A stretch of 64,000 bases of DNA. It comes from Bactericera cockerelli (Eukaryota > Arthropoda > Insecta > Hemiptera > Triozidae). Below, piece after piece: positions 18,390-28,599 of the stretch. A model generated the notes under the pieces. The model was given only the letters and a program-made list of their open reading frames with translations. It was not told where the DNA came from and ran no database searches. Both the position numbers and the translations under genes were made by a program. Each line of letters opens with the position of its first letter. Positions within the stretch are counted from its first letter, which is position 1. Location of the stretch: the NCBI GenBank assembly GCA_024516035.1, contig CM044955.1, positions 9,846,318 through 9,910,317 of the forward strand. Direction: 5' to 3'.

Positions 18390-18956
18390 ATGCTGAGTGA
18401 ATTTGTGTTGAAAGAACACAAATTTGGAAACCAGTGCCGCCGTTGTAAAGGCGAGAATCTACCCACAGAAACACTGGCTCACGTATTGGGATCATGCCCC
18501 TTTGGTCACCTCACAAGGATCAACAGACACAACACAGTACGGTCACTATTAGCAAAAGAACTAGCCAACAAATATGAGGTCTTTGAAGAAGTACAAGGGA
18601 TAGCAACTGATGGTTCATCGAGGAGGATTGATATCATTGCAATTGATAGACAGAAAAAGAGTGGTATAATTATCGATCCAACAATTCGTTTTGAGATGGG
18701 ACCAGATCAACCAGATGAGGTCAACAATGAAAAAAGGGCAATATACCTACCAACAGTACCATATTATAAAGAGAAATATGACCTTGACGAAATAGATGTG
18801 AGAGGTTTGTTGATAGGAGCAAGAGGCACAATTACATCATTCATGAAAAACTTCTCAACAGAATTCAACATCAAAGAAGCAACTCTCAAAACCATTTCTC
18901 AGTCAGTTGTCAGATCCTCCATCCTCATCCTGAGAAATCACATATATGGAATCTAG
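18390..18956 (+). pseudogene. C-terminal fragment of an R2-type retrotransposon (CCHC + restriction-like endonuclease)
   Basis: The 188-residue frame has C16-x2-C19...H31...C36 (CRRCKGENLPTETLAHVLGSC), RHN at 46-48, then RRIDIIAID (77-85) and IIIDPTIRFE (91-100). This order, a zinc knuckle then a PD-(D/E)xK-like nuclease, is that of the C-terminal domain of site-specific R2-clade LINEs. The reverse transcriptase that should precede it is missing. About 190 bp after the stop is untranslated-region-like and includes TTGGCAACCTGCTGGTGAGC. It is a fragment, not a cellular gene. The upstream flank carries TTATGCTGTGCGACCG motifs also found at 36722-36895. Confidence 0.7.
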
Positions 18957-19379
18957 TATTGTCATCGACCCTATATTCATCACTCTCAAATATTCCAAAA
19001 TAAATCTTCATTCAAATCTACCTTCACATATAAACTTCCCCTGAATTCAACTATCATTAAACAGCTCAAAACATCTTTCCATTAACACTCCATCTAAAAT
19101 ATCGTTGCATATACCTACACGATCTGGTACCCTTTGTCATCTTGGCAACCTGCTGGTGAGCAGGAAGGCGGCTAATAAGCATTTCTCTCTATGTCCTGCG
19201 AAATTGTGTTGTACGAACGTTTGAAATGGTTAAAATCCATGAAACTCTTTCCATTTCCCCACCCAGAGCTCAAAAGTTTCCCTTCAGAAGAGAATAGAGA
19301 AATTTTATCTATACGCGTGTTTTTTTATGTAACCAGACTTAACCAGAATTTACATTTTGGAAGATTTCTGTTTTTTTAT

Positions 19380-19495
19380 TGGATTAGGAAATTTCCCCTC
19401 CTTTTGAGTAAACTCTGGTAAAAATTATTCCAGTATTCGGGGAAGAGAAAAAATCTCTCTTCCATAGATTTTTACCAGAGTTTACTAGGAAATCG
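19380..19495. repeat. Imperfect hairpin
   Basis: AGTAAACTCTGGTAAAAAT pairs with ATTTTTACCAGAGTTTACT around an AGAGAAAAAATCTCTCTTCC loop. It is probably a MITE or terminal fragment. The region 19500-19840 is AT-rich with no assignable content. Confidence 0.55.
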
Positions 19496-19844
19496 CCATT
19501 TTATTAATTTGTTTTTGTTTGTGTTGTGATTTGTAATTTGTTGTTGTCGCGTTATTTTTCAGTTCTATTATTTTATGTTTTAAAATTGTTGATCTTTTTA
19601 TTACTTTAAGTTATTCTGTATTATTTCCCGATTTACTTATAAATATTGTGTATAATAATTTACTTATAAATATTGTGTATGCAATTTGCAATAATAATAA
19701 ATATATAATAAATAAATTATTCATTTGTTTTATTTTTCTTTTCTTTTTTACAGAGGACCCATCCTAAGCCATTTTTAATTATACATATTAGATATTAGGA
19801 CAAAATCATTCAGAATTTTATTTTATATAATGTTTTGAAGAAAA

Positions 19845-20982
19845 TCAGAAATTTAAATCAGAAAACCTACTCTTACTGTGTGCTTTATTAAAACGGGTTT
19901 CAGAATTGGTCAACCCTCTGGTTTTTTTGTATGGGGTCATTAACCATGACTTCAAAGGGTAGGCTGAATCACCTAAAATGTGAAAGTCATTGTTGCAGAA
20001 GAGAGATTGTGTTCCTTCTATTTCAATTTTTTGTTGTAACTGAGAATTATTCAACACACGAGAGTCATCCATTCTTCCTGGGCAACCAATTGAAATGTTG
20101 GTGAATATCTTCTTAGCTGTACAGGTGCCCTGGAGAATCATGGTGTATCTAGATTTCCTATTACAGTAACTTCTTTGCACATCCTTTGGAAATAGTCCCT
20201 CTATATGGGTGCCATCAATGGCACCTATTATCCCTGAAAGAAGAAAACAGTTCCATTTAAATGTTCTGTAATAATACACTTATAATGCCTGATTGCCTGA
20301 TATTCCTTGGACAAAATATCCAATTGCTAAAGATCAAAGATAAAAAATAAACAAGGTGGCATGGATCACTAAAGTTAAGCAACATCCAGCAAGTTTAGGA
20401 CTTGCATGGGTCACAATTTTAATTTGAACCCTTGTTGCTCTCATTTTCCTTTGTCCTGCTCTGGCTAGGTGAGGTTTACGTGAGTGGGTTGTTTGTAAGT
20501 TTCTAGTGAATGTAGAGTAAAACACCTGTCATAATATAACCATGAGGATAAATTTCAAAAAAGAAATTATTCTGTTGAACACTCAAATGGTTAGGTAAGT
20601 TATAGGTGTTACCTTTAAAATTGGCTAAGGACTCAAATTGTTGAGAAACAATACATTGCTCTTCCTCTGTAGTAGGCCACTTAATAAGTTTGTTTCTTAG
20701 TGTACTGATACTTTTCAGAAAGTTGTTCCTAGATTTTATTACAGAGCTATCAGCAATGTTGAATTTGTCACCTATTTGTCTCACTGTTTGTTGTGATGAT
20801 AAATAAAATAATGTCACCAGTGCCTTTTGGGCTGGTGAAATTGGCTGTATACCATTTGACCAAGCTGTGGTGAAGCTTGGATTCTGCTTGAGGAGAGATA
20901 GTAGAATATTGAATGTATTTTTACACATTCGAAACATACGGAAAAAATCCTCCTCTGAATAGCTGAAATGATTATAAAACAA
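19845..20982 (-). pseudogene. Harbinger (HARBI1-like) transposase, truncated
   Basis: The exon 20982-20526 encodes SYSEEDFFRMFRM and VRQIGDKFNIADSSV, the helical DNA-binding part. Joining at ACAG|GTGTTT to the acceptor TTTCAG|GGATAA at 20233 gives IMTGIIGAIDGTHIEGLFPK, the start of the DDE nuclease domain. The first catalytic Asp is in GAIDGTH and the second in HILGDSAYPLKSW. The frame stops at 19845 soon after NKAHSK, before the region where the third acidic residue (Glu) is expected. Either a last exon is lost or a donor (ACA|GTAAGAGT) leads to one I cannot find. The intron holds a 5S-derived SINE. The 5' end is also uncertain: a possible acceptor at 20963-20964 suggests a missing upstream exon. 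Confidence 0.75.
20355..20520 (+). repeat. 5S-rRNA-headed SINE (family E) inside the Harbinger intron
   Basis: GGATCACTAAAGTTAAGCAA matches the 5S internal control region. It is followed by the family body CTAGGTGAGGTTTACGTGAG. It lies antisense to the transposase. Confidence 0.7.
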
Positions 20983-21480
20983 AGTGCAATTAGTTTATTT
21001 GTAAGGTACAATTATTAATGATTACACTTGGCTGCTTTGGTCATTTCAGACACAGAATTGTTGTTGTCATTGCACTTGACCATAAAATTGATTGTTAATT
21101 TCATATTTAGTATTGGTTTTAGGAAACTTAATTTCAAGCTGCTCATATTAAGGATATACCTAAGTGAATTTAACCAAAAGGATTGTGGTTTAAGTGGTAT
21201 CTAAAATCATACCCAATTTCAAGTCTTGTGCTAATGGTTCTTGAAATACCTATTATATTGATAGAAAAACCAAATTTCTTTTCTGGTATCCTAAATCATA
21301 GTATTAATACTATGATTCTGCCAGAAATGTGAAAATAGGTAGGTCTAACTTTTCATTATACTAAACTTTCTTAATTATAGGAGAAAGTAAAATATATATT
21401 TGTATAAATGGAACAAAATATTTTCTTGTCATAGGACACATATACTTATCAACTAATTTGTCATAATTCTGGGGTCTATT

Positions 21481-24394
21481 CCCAGACAGCACGGAAGTTG
21501 ACTTCCAGTCTGGATTTAAGGTGGAAATATCCAGGTGTATAAAGTCAACTGGACCTCCAACTGTCCCGACAGCTGGATTTTTCCATCATGGATTAAATCA
21601 GTTGACCAGCCACCTGGATATTTCCAACAAAAATCCATCTAGACTCAGTCACCTGGGCAGTCAGCTGGAAGTATAACGACTCTCTCCAGCTAGGACATAA
21701 CTAGAATTTAGTCAGTTGACCAGTCAGCTGGAAATGCTCCACATTTTTCCAGTTCAGTTAAAACGCGTTCTCGGATAGATTCGGGTTTCACACGAACTTT
21801 ACCGAGAGTGTTCTTGTTGAATTCGCCATCTTTAATCTTTGAATAATTTTTTTGAGAAATTTCGTTTTTGTGATTCTCGATTATTGTGAGTTGTTTTAAT
21901 TCTTTTTATAATTGGTACCTATTTCAATTAGTTTTTGAACATTTTTATAACTACTGCAAGTGTTAATTGTTGGGGAACAAAATGAAACTTGACAACACTG
22001 GTTTTATATTTTCATTTTTCCCTCTTGTCTTTTTGTTATTAAGGTGTGATCTGTTCTTGACGTTCTGCCTTTTGAATCTTTTGCTGGAAAACCTTTTGTA
22101 ATCTCTGTACTCCAATAAAATATGTTACTTATCAGACTAAACTGCATCTCTGTGTTTTGTTATTTAACATAAACCAACATTAATTCTTACTGAACTTCAA
22201 ATTTGATTTCGAGAAAGTGTTAATTCTTACTGAACTCCATATTTGATTTTGAGATGTCACAGAAGGAGTTCTTTGGTTTGTCTAAAATTCTAAATCGTGA
22301 ATCGTGACAGAAGAAAAGGAGAGGACACAACAAACAGTTAATAATGGATAACATTCTTTATTGGACAATACTCCATGCACTTGGACAATAATGAACTTTC
22401 TGCACTCTACTGTTCCTGGACACTGGACAGTCAACACCATCAATTCACTTGGAATTGTACCTTAAAAAAGGTCCTGGGTCAAGCAAGGAAACAGCTGAAT
22501 TATCTGATGTATGGTGCTAGATAATGAAAATTTTCATTCTGTGGATTTTATTTAGATATGCAATACATAATATATTATTATAAAATGAATTTTTCACTCG
22601 TACGTGCTTCTGCCACACTAAAAAGATGATGTAGTGTATACTTTTTTACATGCTTCCTGATTATTTGACTCAAAATTAATTAGCCAATCTTCTGTGCACT
22701 GTCTCTAATAATAATATTAACTATTCAGCTTTCTAAACCACCTTATTACTATGAAGCCCCTCAAATTTTGTGTTCATTTTATATCTATTAAAAAAAAGTG
22801 TTCCACACTATTGTGTTTTATAATTTCACTAGTCTTAACAATTAAGTCAATTTTGTTTTAACTTAAGTATAACAATGCTTTTTTGGTAATAATTCTCAAA
22901 GCAAACAACCGAGCAATTCTAATTAGCCACAGAAGTATGTAAATTGTCATGAAGGATTACAAATACATAATAAAATTCACTAATCCATGTTCCACCACGT
23001 TAGACATTGCTTAACTTTTGCAATTTCATGAAAACTGGTGTATTCCATGCCCCATCTTCATTTTCTGCTGGCTATTAGTTTATTTCTTTGTTATTTTTGG
23101 TTTCACAAAAGAAATATATTTTAATTTACATAGTATTATTATTTTATTGTGATTATGTACATGTTATGAGCATATTTTATAATTGGATATCATTATTTTA
23201 TTTCTATACTAGCTAAAACCTGGCATTTTGTCACCATTAAGGTTTTATTCTCATGGCCGGTGTCCCAATAAAAATAATAATAACACTTTTAATTGGAAGG
23301 TAACCACCAGGTAAGGTTAAAGGTTATGCTCAAAGCATTTTCTACTAACCTAACCCTCAGAGTCTTATTATTATGTGGTCACAACCATAATGAGGAAAAA
23401 TTTGAAACAACGGAACCCTACGCTAGGTTGATTATCTGACTAGCACATTAACCACTTGATTACCAGTGCACTTGAAAATTGTATTAGATATTTTAATTTT
23501 GATAATTTTCTAGTATGTTGAAGGTGGCTTAGGGGGGGTGAACTCTCAGTGAGAGTACCGTTTGGTATTGTAACCCCAAGAGGACATAGTCAGCCAGACA
23601 TGCACAACTTTGAGTTTTATATATAGAGATTATACCTACTTAGGAAATAATTGTGATACATTGGTACAAGGTCTTGTGACATGGTGGAAATTTGATAGTG
23701 CATTTTACACTTTTGGGACAATTTTTTAATAATAAACACTCTTATTGTAAAATATAATCATGTTAACGAGTCTTATTTGAATTGTGTTGTTTAAAACAGA
23801 TTAGTTATTTTCTTTTTCTTTCCAAATTTCTATAAAAAAAATTATACCCAAATTTGTGTGTGGGTATGTGTTAAAAAACCTATTTAAAATTTATTACTTT
23901 ATTTTTATACAAAAAAAATATTCTTCATGAGATTTGAATGTATGGCCTCTAAATTAAATAACTGAAATTGAATTTATGTCTAATATACATTTGTTTCTAG
24001 TATTTTTATTACTATTATTATTTTTTTTTTTGAAAAAAAAAAAATGCATATAATGGGATTCGAACCCATGACCTCAAAACCAAGAGCGTAGCATTTGATT
24101 ATTATGTAGTATAATGTACAGTATAGGTAAATAGGTATGTCAACATTGTGGTAGTGAGTTACTACCCATCCACTAGAGAGCGCTACAAGTAGCTGGAAAT
24201 AAGTGGAACAAATCCAGTTGACTTTGGGCAACTGACTTCCAGTTAAAAGTTGGGTTACTTTCCAGTTCATTTCCAGTTGATTTCCAGGTGGAGGTCAGGT
24301 GGAAGGTGGAAATCTCCAGCTGATTTCCAGGTGGGCAAGTAGACTTTTTCCACCTAACAGTATGGTATACATCCAGTTGACTGTGCTGTCTGGG
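21481..24394. mobile_element. 2.9-kb DNA transposon, class unknown, CCCAGACAGCAC terminal repeats
   Basis: CCCAGACAGCAC at 21481-21492 is matched exactly by GTGCTGTCTGGG at 24383-24394. Both subterminal zones (about 250 bp each) are packed with short motifs in both orientations: CAGCTGGAAAT, AGTTGACTTCCAG, TCAACTGGA and AGGTGGAAA. Such dense subterminal repeats are typical of transposase-binding regions. No transposase ORF is visible, so it is non-autonomous. It has been invaded by a family A SINE, a family J repeat and a tRNA-like head near 24040-24090. The flanks (TCTATT left, TTGTGT right) give no obvious duplication beyond TT. Confidence 0.75.
23211..23640 (+). repeat. Family J repeat interrupted by a family A SINE
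   Basis: ACTAGCTAAAACCTGGCATT starts the J repeat and TTTTATATATAGAGATTATA ends it. An antisense family A SINE (about 23268-23475, ATT tail at left, TTAACCACTTGATTACCAGT at right) interrupts it. Confidence 0.6.
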
Positions 24395-24404
24395 TTGTGT
24401 TTCT

Positions 24405-24558
24405 CACTTTCAACCATTAGAGTCATTAGTGAATTACAATGTGAATGAAAATCTGTGAGGATCATGCATGTGTTATTGTTCTCATCTACAGTATTGGTTT
24501 CAGTAAACATAATTTCATGTAGCTCGTATAGAAATGATAACCTCTTTGAAATGTTCAT
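24405..24558 (-). other. Possible 5' exon or paralogue fragment of the Harbinger gene
   Basis: The minus-strand frame MNISKRLSFLYELHEIMFTE ... MVESEKHN is not recognised. A diverged copy of the same text lies at about 21070-21150, near the Harbinger pseudogene (shared ACCAATACT and TGAAATTA blocks). The 2.9-kb element sits between the two copies. The function is unknown. Confidence 0.3.
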
Positions 24559-24965
24559 TGCGTTAACAAATCAATAATCAACTTATCTAAGTAAAAAAAA
24601 AAACCAGATCAGTAAATTCCTGGAAATTTACTCCTAATAATAGATTTATTTACACTATTTTATTCATATTTCATCTCATCTCAAAAATCCCTCCATACAA
24701 CTTGTAGTATTCTAACCTCACTTCAAGCATGCCGCTCTTGGGTTAGCATTCGAAGCGCACTCTCGTTTGACTTGAGTAAGTTATAAAAAATTGTGGTGGG
24801 GGTAACTAGAATTTACCAGAATGGATTAGGATTTGGATTCAAGTAAACTTTAGTTACATAAAAAAACACGACTTATGAAATAGGGAACTTTTCACCGTGG
24901 AATAATGGAATAACCTTAACTCAATTATTATTTTTTACTTTTCTAGTTATCTTTTTTGCAGTTAA

Positions 24966-27900
24966 CACATTCAGCGCCAAGCAGATTTTCAAGCTTTTAT
25001 TATCCTAGGCCATAGGCATTTTTACGACTTCGTCATGCTGGGCCGTGTGTATCATAAATGAACACAGAGTTACATTACCAAAGGGCCATGTGTATCATTT
25101 TTGCACACAAAACTTGTTTTCAATTCAAGCCATGTGTATCATAAATGAGCACGTTTTACATGTATTTCTTATGGTAGCAATATTCTCATGGCCCAGGACT
25201 ACCACAGAGTCGCACTAATTTTGGCCCTGCCCGTAACATGTTACCAAGAACCTTATGGTTTTGAAATGAAATTTTTTGGTAAAAAAAAACTCTTATCTTT
25301 CAATTTACAAACATATTATTTTTAGGTTTATTGAAATTAGAACATAAACAATTATTCATAAAGAAAATGATAGATTATTGATTTTTATAAGTTTTTATAC
25401 TTACATACAATTTTTTATGATATACCTAAATCATTTCTAATAAAATGAAAAAAATTCTTCCAAAGAAAATACAAAATTAACTTTTTTTTTCATTTCAAAC
25501 AGGGGTTCGAACCCTGTACCTAAATTATATAGTAATAGCTTTTTATTGCAAAATCTAAACAAAAAGCTAAAGAAAAAGTTATGAATTTGAGAACATGAAA
25601 TGTATTGTTATCAAATGAAATGTATATCAATCAGTGCCGAGTGTTGAAACATTCACGGCACATGTAGGGTTCTCCATCACATGTTTCACAGACTGTGAAT
25701 ACCTGTTTTGGCATCTGTTTACCTCCATCTGGTAGCACTCTTCCCTTCCTTCCCAAGAGGTTGTAACATGGGGTACACCTTCCCCTCTTCTTTGGAACTT
25801 TTTCAACCAGGTGATGGACTCCCCGACTTCTTCGTGGAGCAGGGGGTTCTCCATGGTCCAGGAGAGACAGAATTATTTTTTCTCGGAATGTCTTGATCGG
25901 TAGTGGGTCGTCTTCATGAATTGTATTGTACAAGACGTGGGCGTTGACTATAACCATCCCCCAGATGAGTTCAACCGCTAACTTCCGGTACCACTTGGTA
26001 CATCGACGAAGGGCCTTATTGTAGGTAGCCATTTGATCACTCATATCTATGGCAAATTTCCCACTGTTATAAAGAACAACATCACGTGGTTTCTTTTTTA
26101 GTGTTCCGCGTTTGTTTCTCACGTCCACCATCTCATTAGTAGAAACCGTTGATAGAAGAGTAACCTCTCGCTTATCTTTCCATTTTACAAGGGTCAAACC
26201 TTCAGCTGTTTCCTGAGATACAACTTCGCCTTTCTTCAGTGGTTTAGCTACTTCGGGAGGAAGGTACTTTCGGTCTGAGCGTACTGTGCCAATCATATGA
26301 GTAGAGTGTTGCAATAACCCTAACCCCAAGGGTACACTTGTATACCAGTTATCTATGGTTACAGTTCTACCACTTTCAAGTAGCCCATTGGGAGCTTGTA
26401 CAAAGTTACCATTTTCAAGTTCAAGCCCTCCCATGAGTTTATACACTATATTTTCTGTGGTACTCATGTTTTGTACGGTATCTTGCCCTATGTACACAGA
26501 AACATCCCAAGTATAACCTTTGCCAGAACAAAGCTTGTATAACTTTATACCGTAACGATGTCGTTTTCTTGGATTGTACATTCTAAATAACAGCCGGCCA
26601 CGCCATGGAATCATACTTTCGTCGATACAAACTTGCTCGCCGGGAGTATAGGCTAACTTGAACTTTTCTATGAACATAGAAAGTAAGCTTCTTATTTTGT
26701 GTAAACGGTCACTGCCAGCTTCAGTATTGTTCGAGAAGTGCCACATTCGTAAGAGAATTTCGAATCTGTTTCGACTCATGGTGTTACGAACTAATGGTTT
26801 GTCGTAAAGCGGACTTCTACTCCAGTAGTCTTTGAGGTTTGGGTATTGAACTAAACCCATATAGCCAAGTAATCCAATGAATTTTTTTAATTCAGCAACA
26901 TCAGTGGGAAACCATTGGTGTACTCTAGCATTGGGAAGTACATCTGCTTCATTCTCAATACATTGCGTGGCATAGAGATTTGTCTGTTCAACCATAACAT
27001 CTAAAATGCGATCATCAAGGAAATATGAGAAGTAGTCAATTGGATTCCCATTTGCAAGTTCACCACTGATTCCTGGATGTACTCCTGATTCTCCTAAAAA
27101 TGGAAACGTTTGTTGTCTACCTTGCCAGTTTGACCACTTGATAGTTTTCTCTCTTCCTAGAACTGGGACCGTGTATTCATATTTTTTCGTGTCTTTTCGT
27201 CTTCTTCGTACATTGTATACTTGTTCTTCTTCGCTTTCATCTTCCTCCTCATTATTTTGAATATCATCTTCACCAACTTCTTCTTCGTTTTCATTGTCCT
27301 GTTCATTATTTTGAATATCATCTTCACCAACTTCTTCTTCGTTTTCATTGTCCTGTTCATTATTTTGAATATCATCTTCACCAACTTCTTCTTCGTTTTC
27401 ATTGTCCTGTTCATTATTTTGAATATCATCTTCACCAACTTCTTCTTCGCTTTCACGTTCCTGTTCATCATTTTGAGTCTTACTCTTTTTTGCAGCTGAT
27501 CCATCAAAATCACTTTCAGAGTCAGACGAGAATATTTTGTGAGAGGGCCCTGGACGTTGAATCTTGGGCAGTAACTTGATTATTTTGCTACTACTCGTAG
27601 AAGCAGCACGAGGGTCAAACTCTGGATCTTTATCAGAGTCAAAATCTTCAGAGTCGCTGCTAAATTCACTCTCTCCACTCATATCAATCAGCATATTTTT
27701 GATTGAACTTGATGGTACTTTAGCTCGAAGCTTACGAGGGGTCAACTTTTCCTTCGGCATTTCTCAGTGGAGTGTTTTACTTCAAAAAAGTTCTATTTTT
27801 ATTTTTTTATTTACTTTTCAATAATTCAAATTTTCAATAGGTAATATAAATTTTTAATCATTCTGTGACAGAAAAGAACAAAGATTATTTATCATCTGAA

Positions 27901-28413
27901 ACAAAAGAAAAATTTCAAAGCAGTATCAATGAAACTTTGTTTTGAAAAAAGCTCGTGTACCTACTAACAAATTTCTGTTGGTAGGTACATGGTTGATCCG
28001 CTATTCACAGCAATGTCATCTGCAATAAAAGAAATGATCAGAGCAATATCAATGAGACTTTTTTTTAGAAATACGAAAGGAAAATTGATAAATCAATGTG
28101 TGTTCAAAATGAACATTTGGCCCCGATCAGTAGATTTTGTTTTTTCCCACGTTCTGGGCCACGTGTATCAAAAATGCACACACAAGAAAAAATCAAATAA
28201 CTCGATAAAGAAATATGTTAGACTAATTTTATGTGTAGTCACACAGTTCTGAATGCATCTATAATCTTAATGTCATCTTGGCCCCTGACGACCAAACGAT
28301 GATTTTCATCATTGGCCCAGGCTGAATTACCCGGTGTGTGCATAAATGATACACATGGCCTCTGGTGAATTGCATGGTGGTGTGCATAAATGATACACAT
28401 GGCGCTGAATGTG
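24966..28413 (-). mobile_element. Structurally complete piggyBac transposon
   Basis: The 14-bp terminal repeats CACATTCAGCGCCA (24966-24979) and complement (28400-28413) are identical and flanked by TTAA on both sides (24962-24965, 28414-28417), the piggyBac target. Subterminal copies of GTGTATCATAAATGAACAC-like motifs lie at about 25045, 25090 and 25133 on the left. On the right they lie at about 28160 (same orientation) and 28335 and 28378 (inverted). One long transposase ORF fills the centre. Perfect ends, intact duplication and an intact ORF suggest a recent insertion. Confidence 0.96.
25631..27760 (-). CDS. PiggyBac transposase, 709 aa, intact
   Basis: A DDE/D transposase that cuts and pastes its element at TTAA sites in the nucleus. 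Residues 1-100 are Ser/Asp-rich. Residues about 104-175 are four tandem copies of an 18-residue acidic unit (EEEVGEDDIQNNEQDNEN), encoded by a 54-bp DNA repeat. The catalytic domain, about 235-620, has IDYFSYFLDD, C378-I-D380-E (CIDESMIPWRG), NPRKRHRYGIKLY, TID470NWYTSVPLG and FAIDMSDQM (D572/D575), the three positions of the piggyBac acidic triad. The C-terminus, 662-703, is a Cys-rich RING-like finger (CTPC ... CETC ... CREC) as in piggyBac proteins. It has no introns or stops. The start ATG at 27760 is the first in frame and lies about 650 bp inside the right terminal repeat. Confidence 0.96.
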   Translation of the reverse strand: MPKEKLTPRKLRAKVPSSSIKNMLIDMSGESEFSSDSEDFDSDKDPEFDPRAASTSSSKIIKLLPKIQRPGPSHKIFSSDSESDFDGSAAKKSKTQNDEQERESEEEVGEDDIQNNEQDNENEEEVGEDDIQNNEQDNENEEEVGEDDIQNNEQDNENEEEVGEDDIQNNEEEDESEEEQVYNVRRRRKDTKKYEYTVPVLGREKTIKWSNWQGRQQTFPFLGESGVHPGISGELANGNPIDYFSYFLDDRILDVMVEQTNLYATQCIENEADVLPNARVHQWFPTDVAELKKFIGLLGYMGLVQYPNLKDYWSRSPLYDKPLVRNTMSRNRFEILLRMWHFSNNTEAGSDRLHKIRSLLSMFIEKFKLAYTPGEQVCIDESMIPWRGRLLFRMYNPRKRHRYGIKLYKLCSGKGYTWDVSVYIGQDTVQNMSTTENIVYKLMGGLELENGNFVQAPNGLLESGRTVTIDNWYTSVPLGLGLLQHSTHMIGTVRSDRKYLPPEVAKPLKKGEVVSQETAEGLTLVKWKDKREVTLLSTVSTNEMVDVRNKRGTLKKKPRDVVLYNSGKFAIDMSDQMATYNKALRRCTKWYRKLAVELIWGMVIVNAHVLYNTIHEDDPLPIKTFREKIILSLLDHGEPPAPRRSRGVHHLVEKVPKKRGRCTPCYNLLGRKGRVLPDGGKQMPKQVFTVCETCDGEPYMCRECFNTRH

Positions 28414-28599
28414 TTAAGAGGAGTGTATTATTAAAATACAGTGAACTAACAATCAAAGGATTGGAAATTTATTTAAAGAAATAATATTAATGTAATAAGA
28501 AAAGTTTTATTTGAACGACAACAAGCATCGACAGCTGTACTAGTGTACTCACATTACTGAAGTCCACAAGGTTGAACTATGGAAACTAGAGTGTCACTA

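Noticed and set aside
27157..27513. Antisense and shifted frames over the acidic repeat of the piggyBac transposase
   Set aside because: Shadows of the 54-bp coding repeat in the real 709-codon gene.
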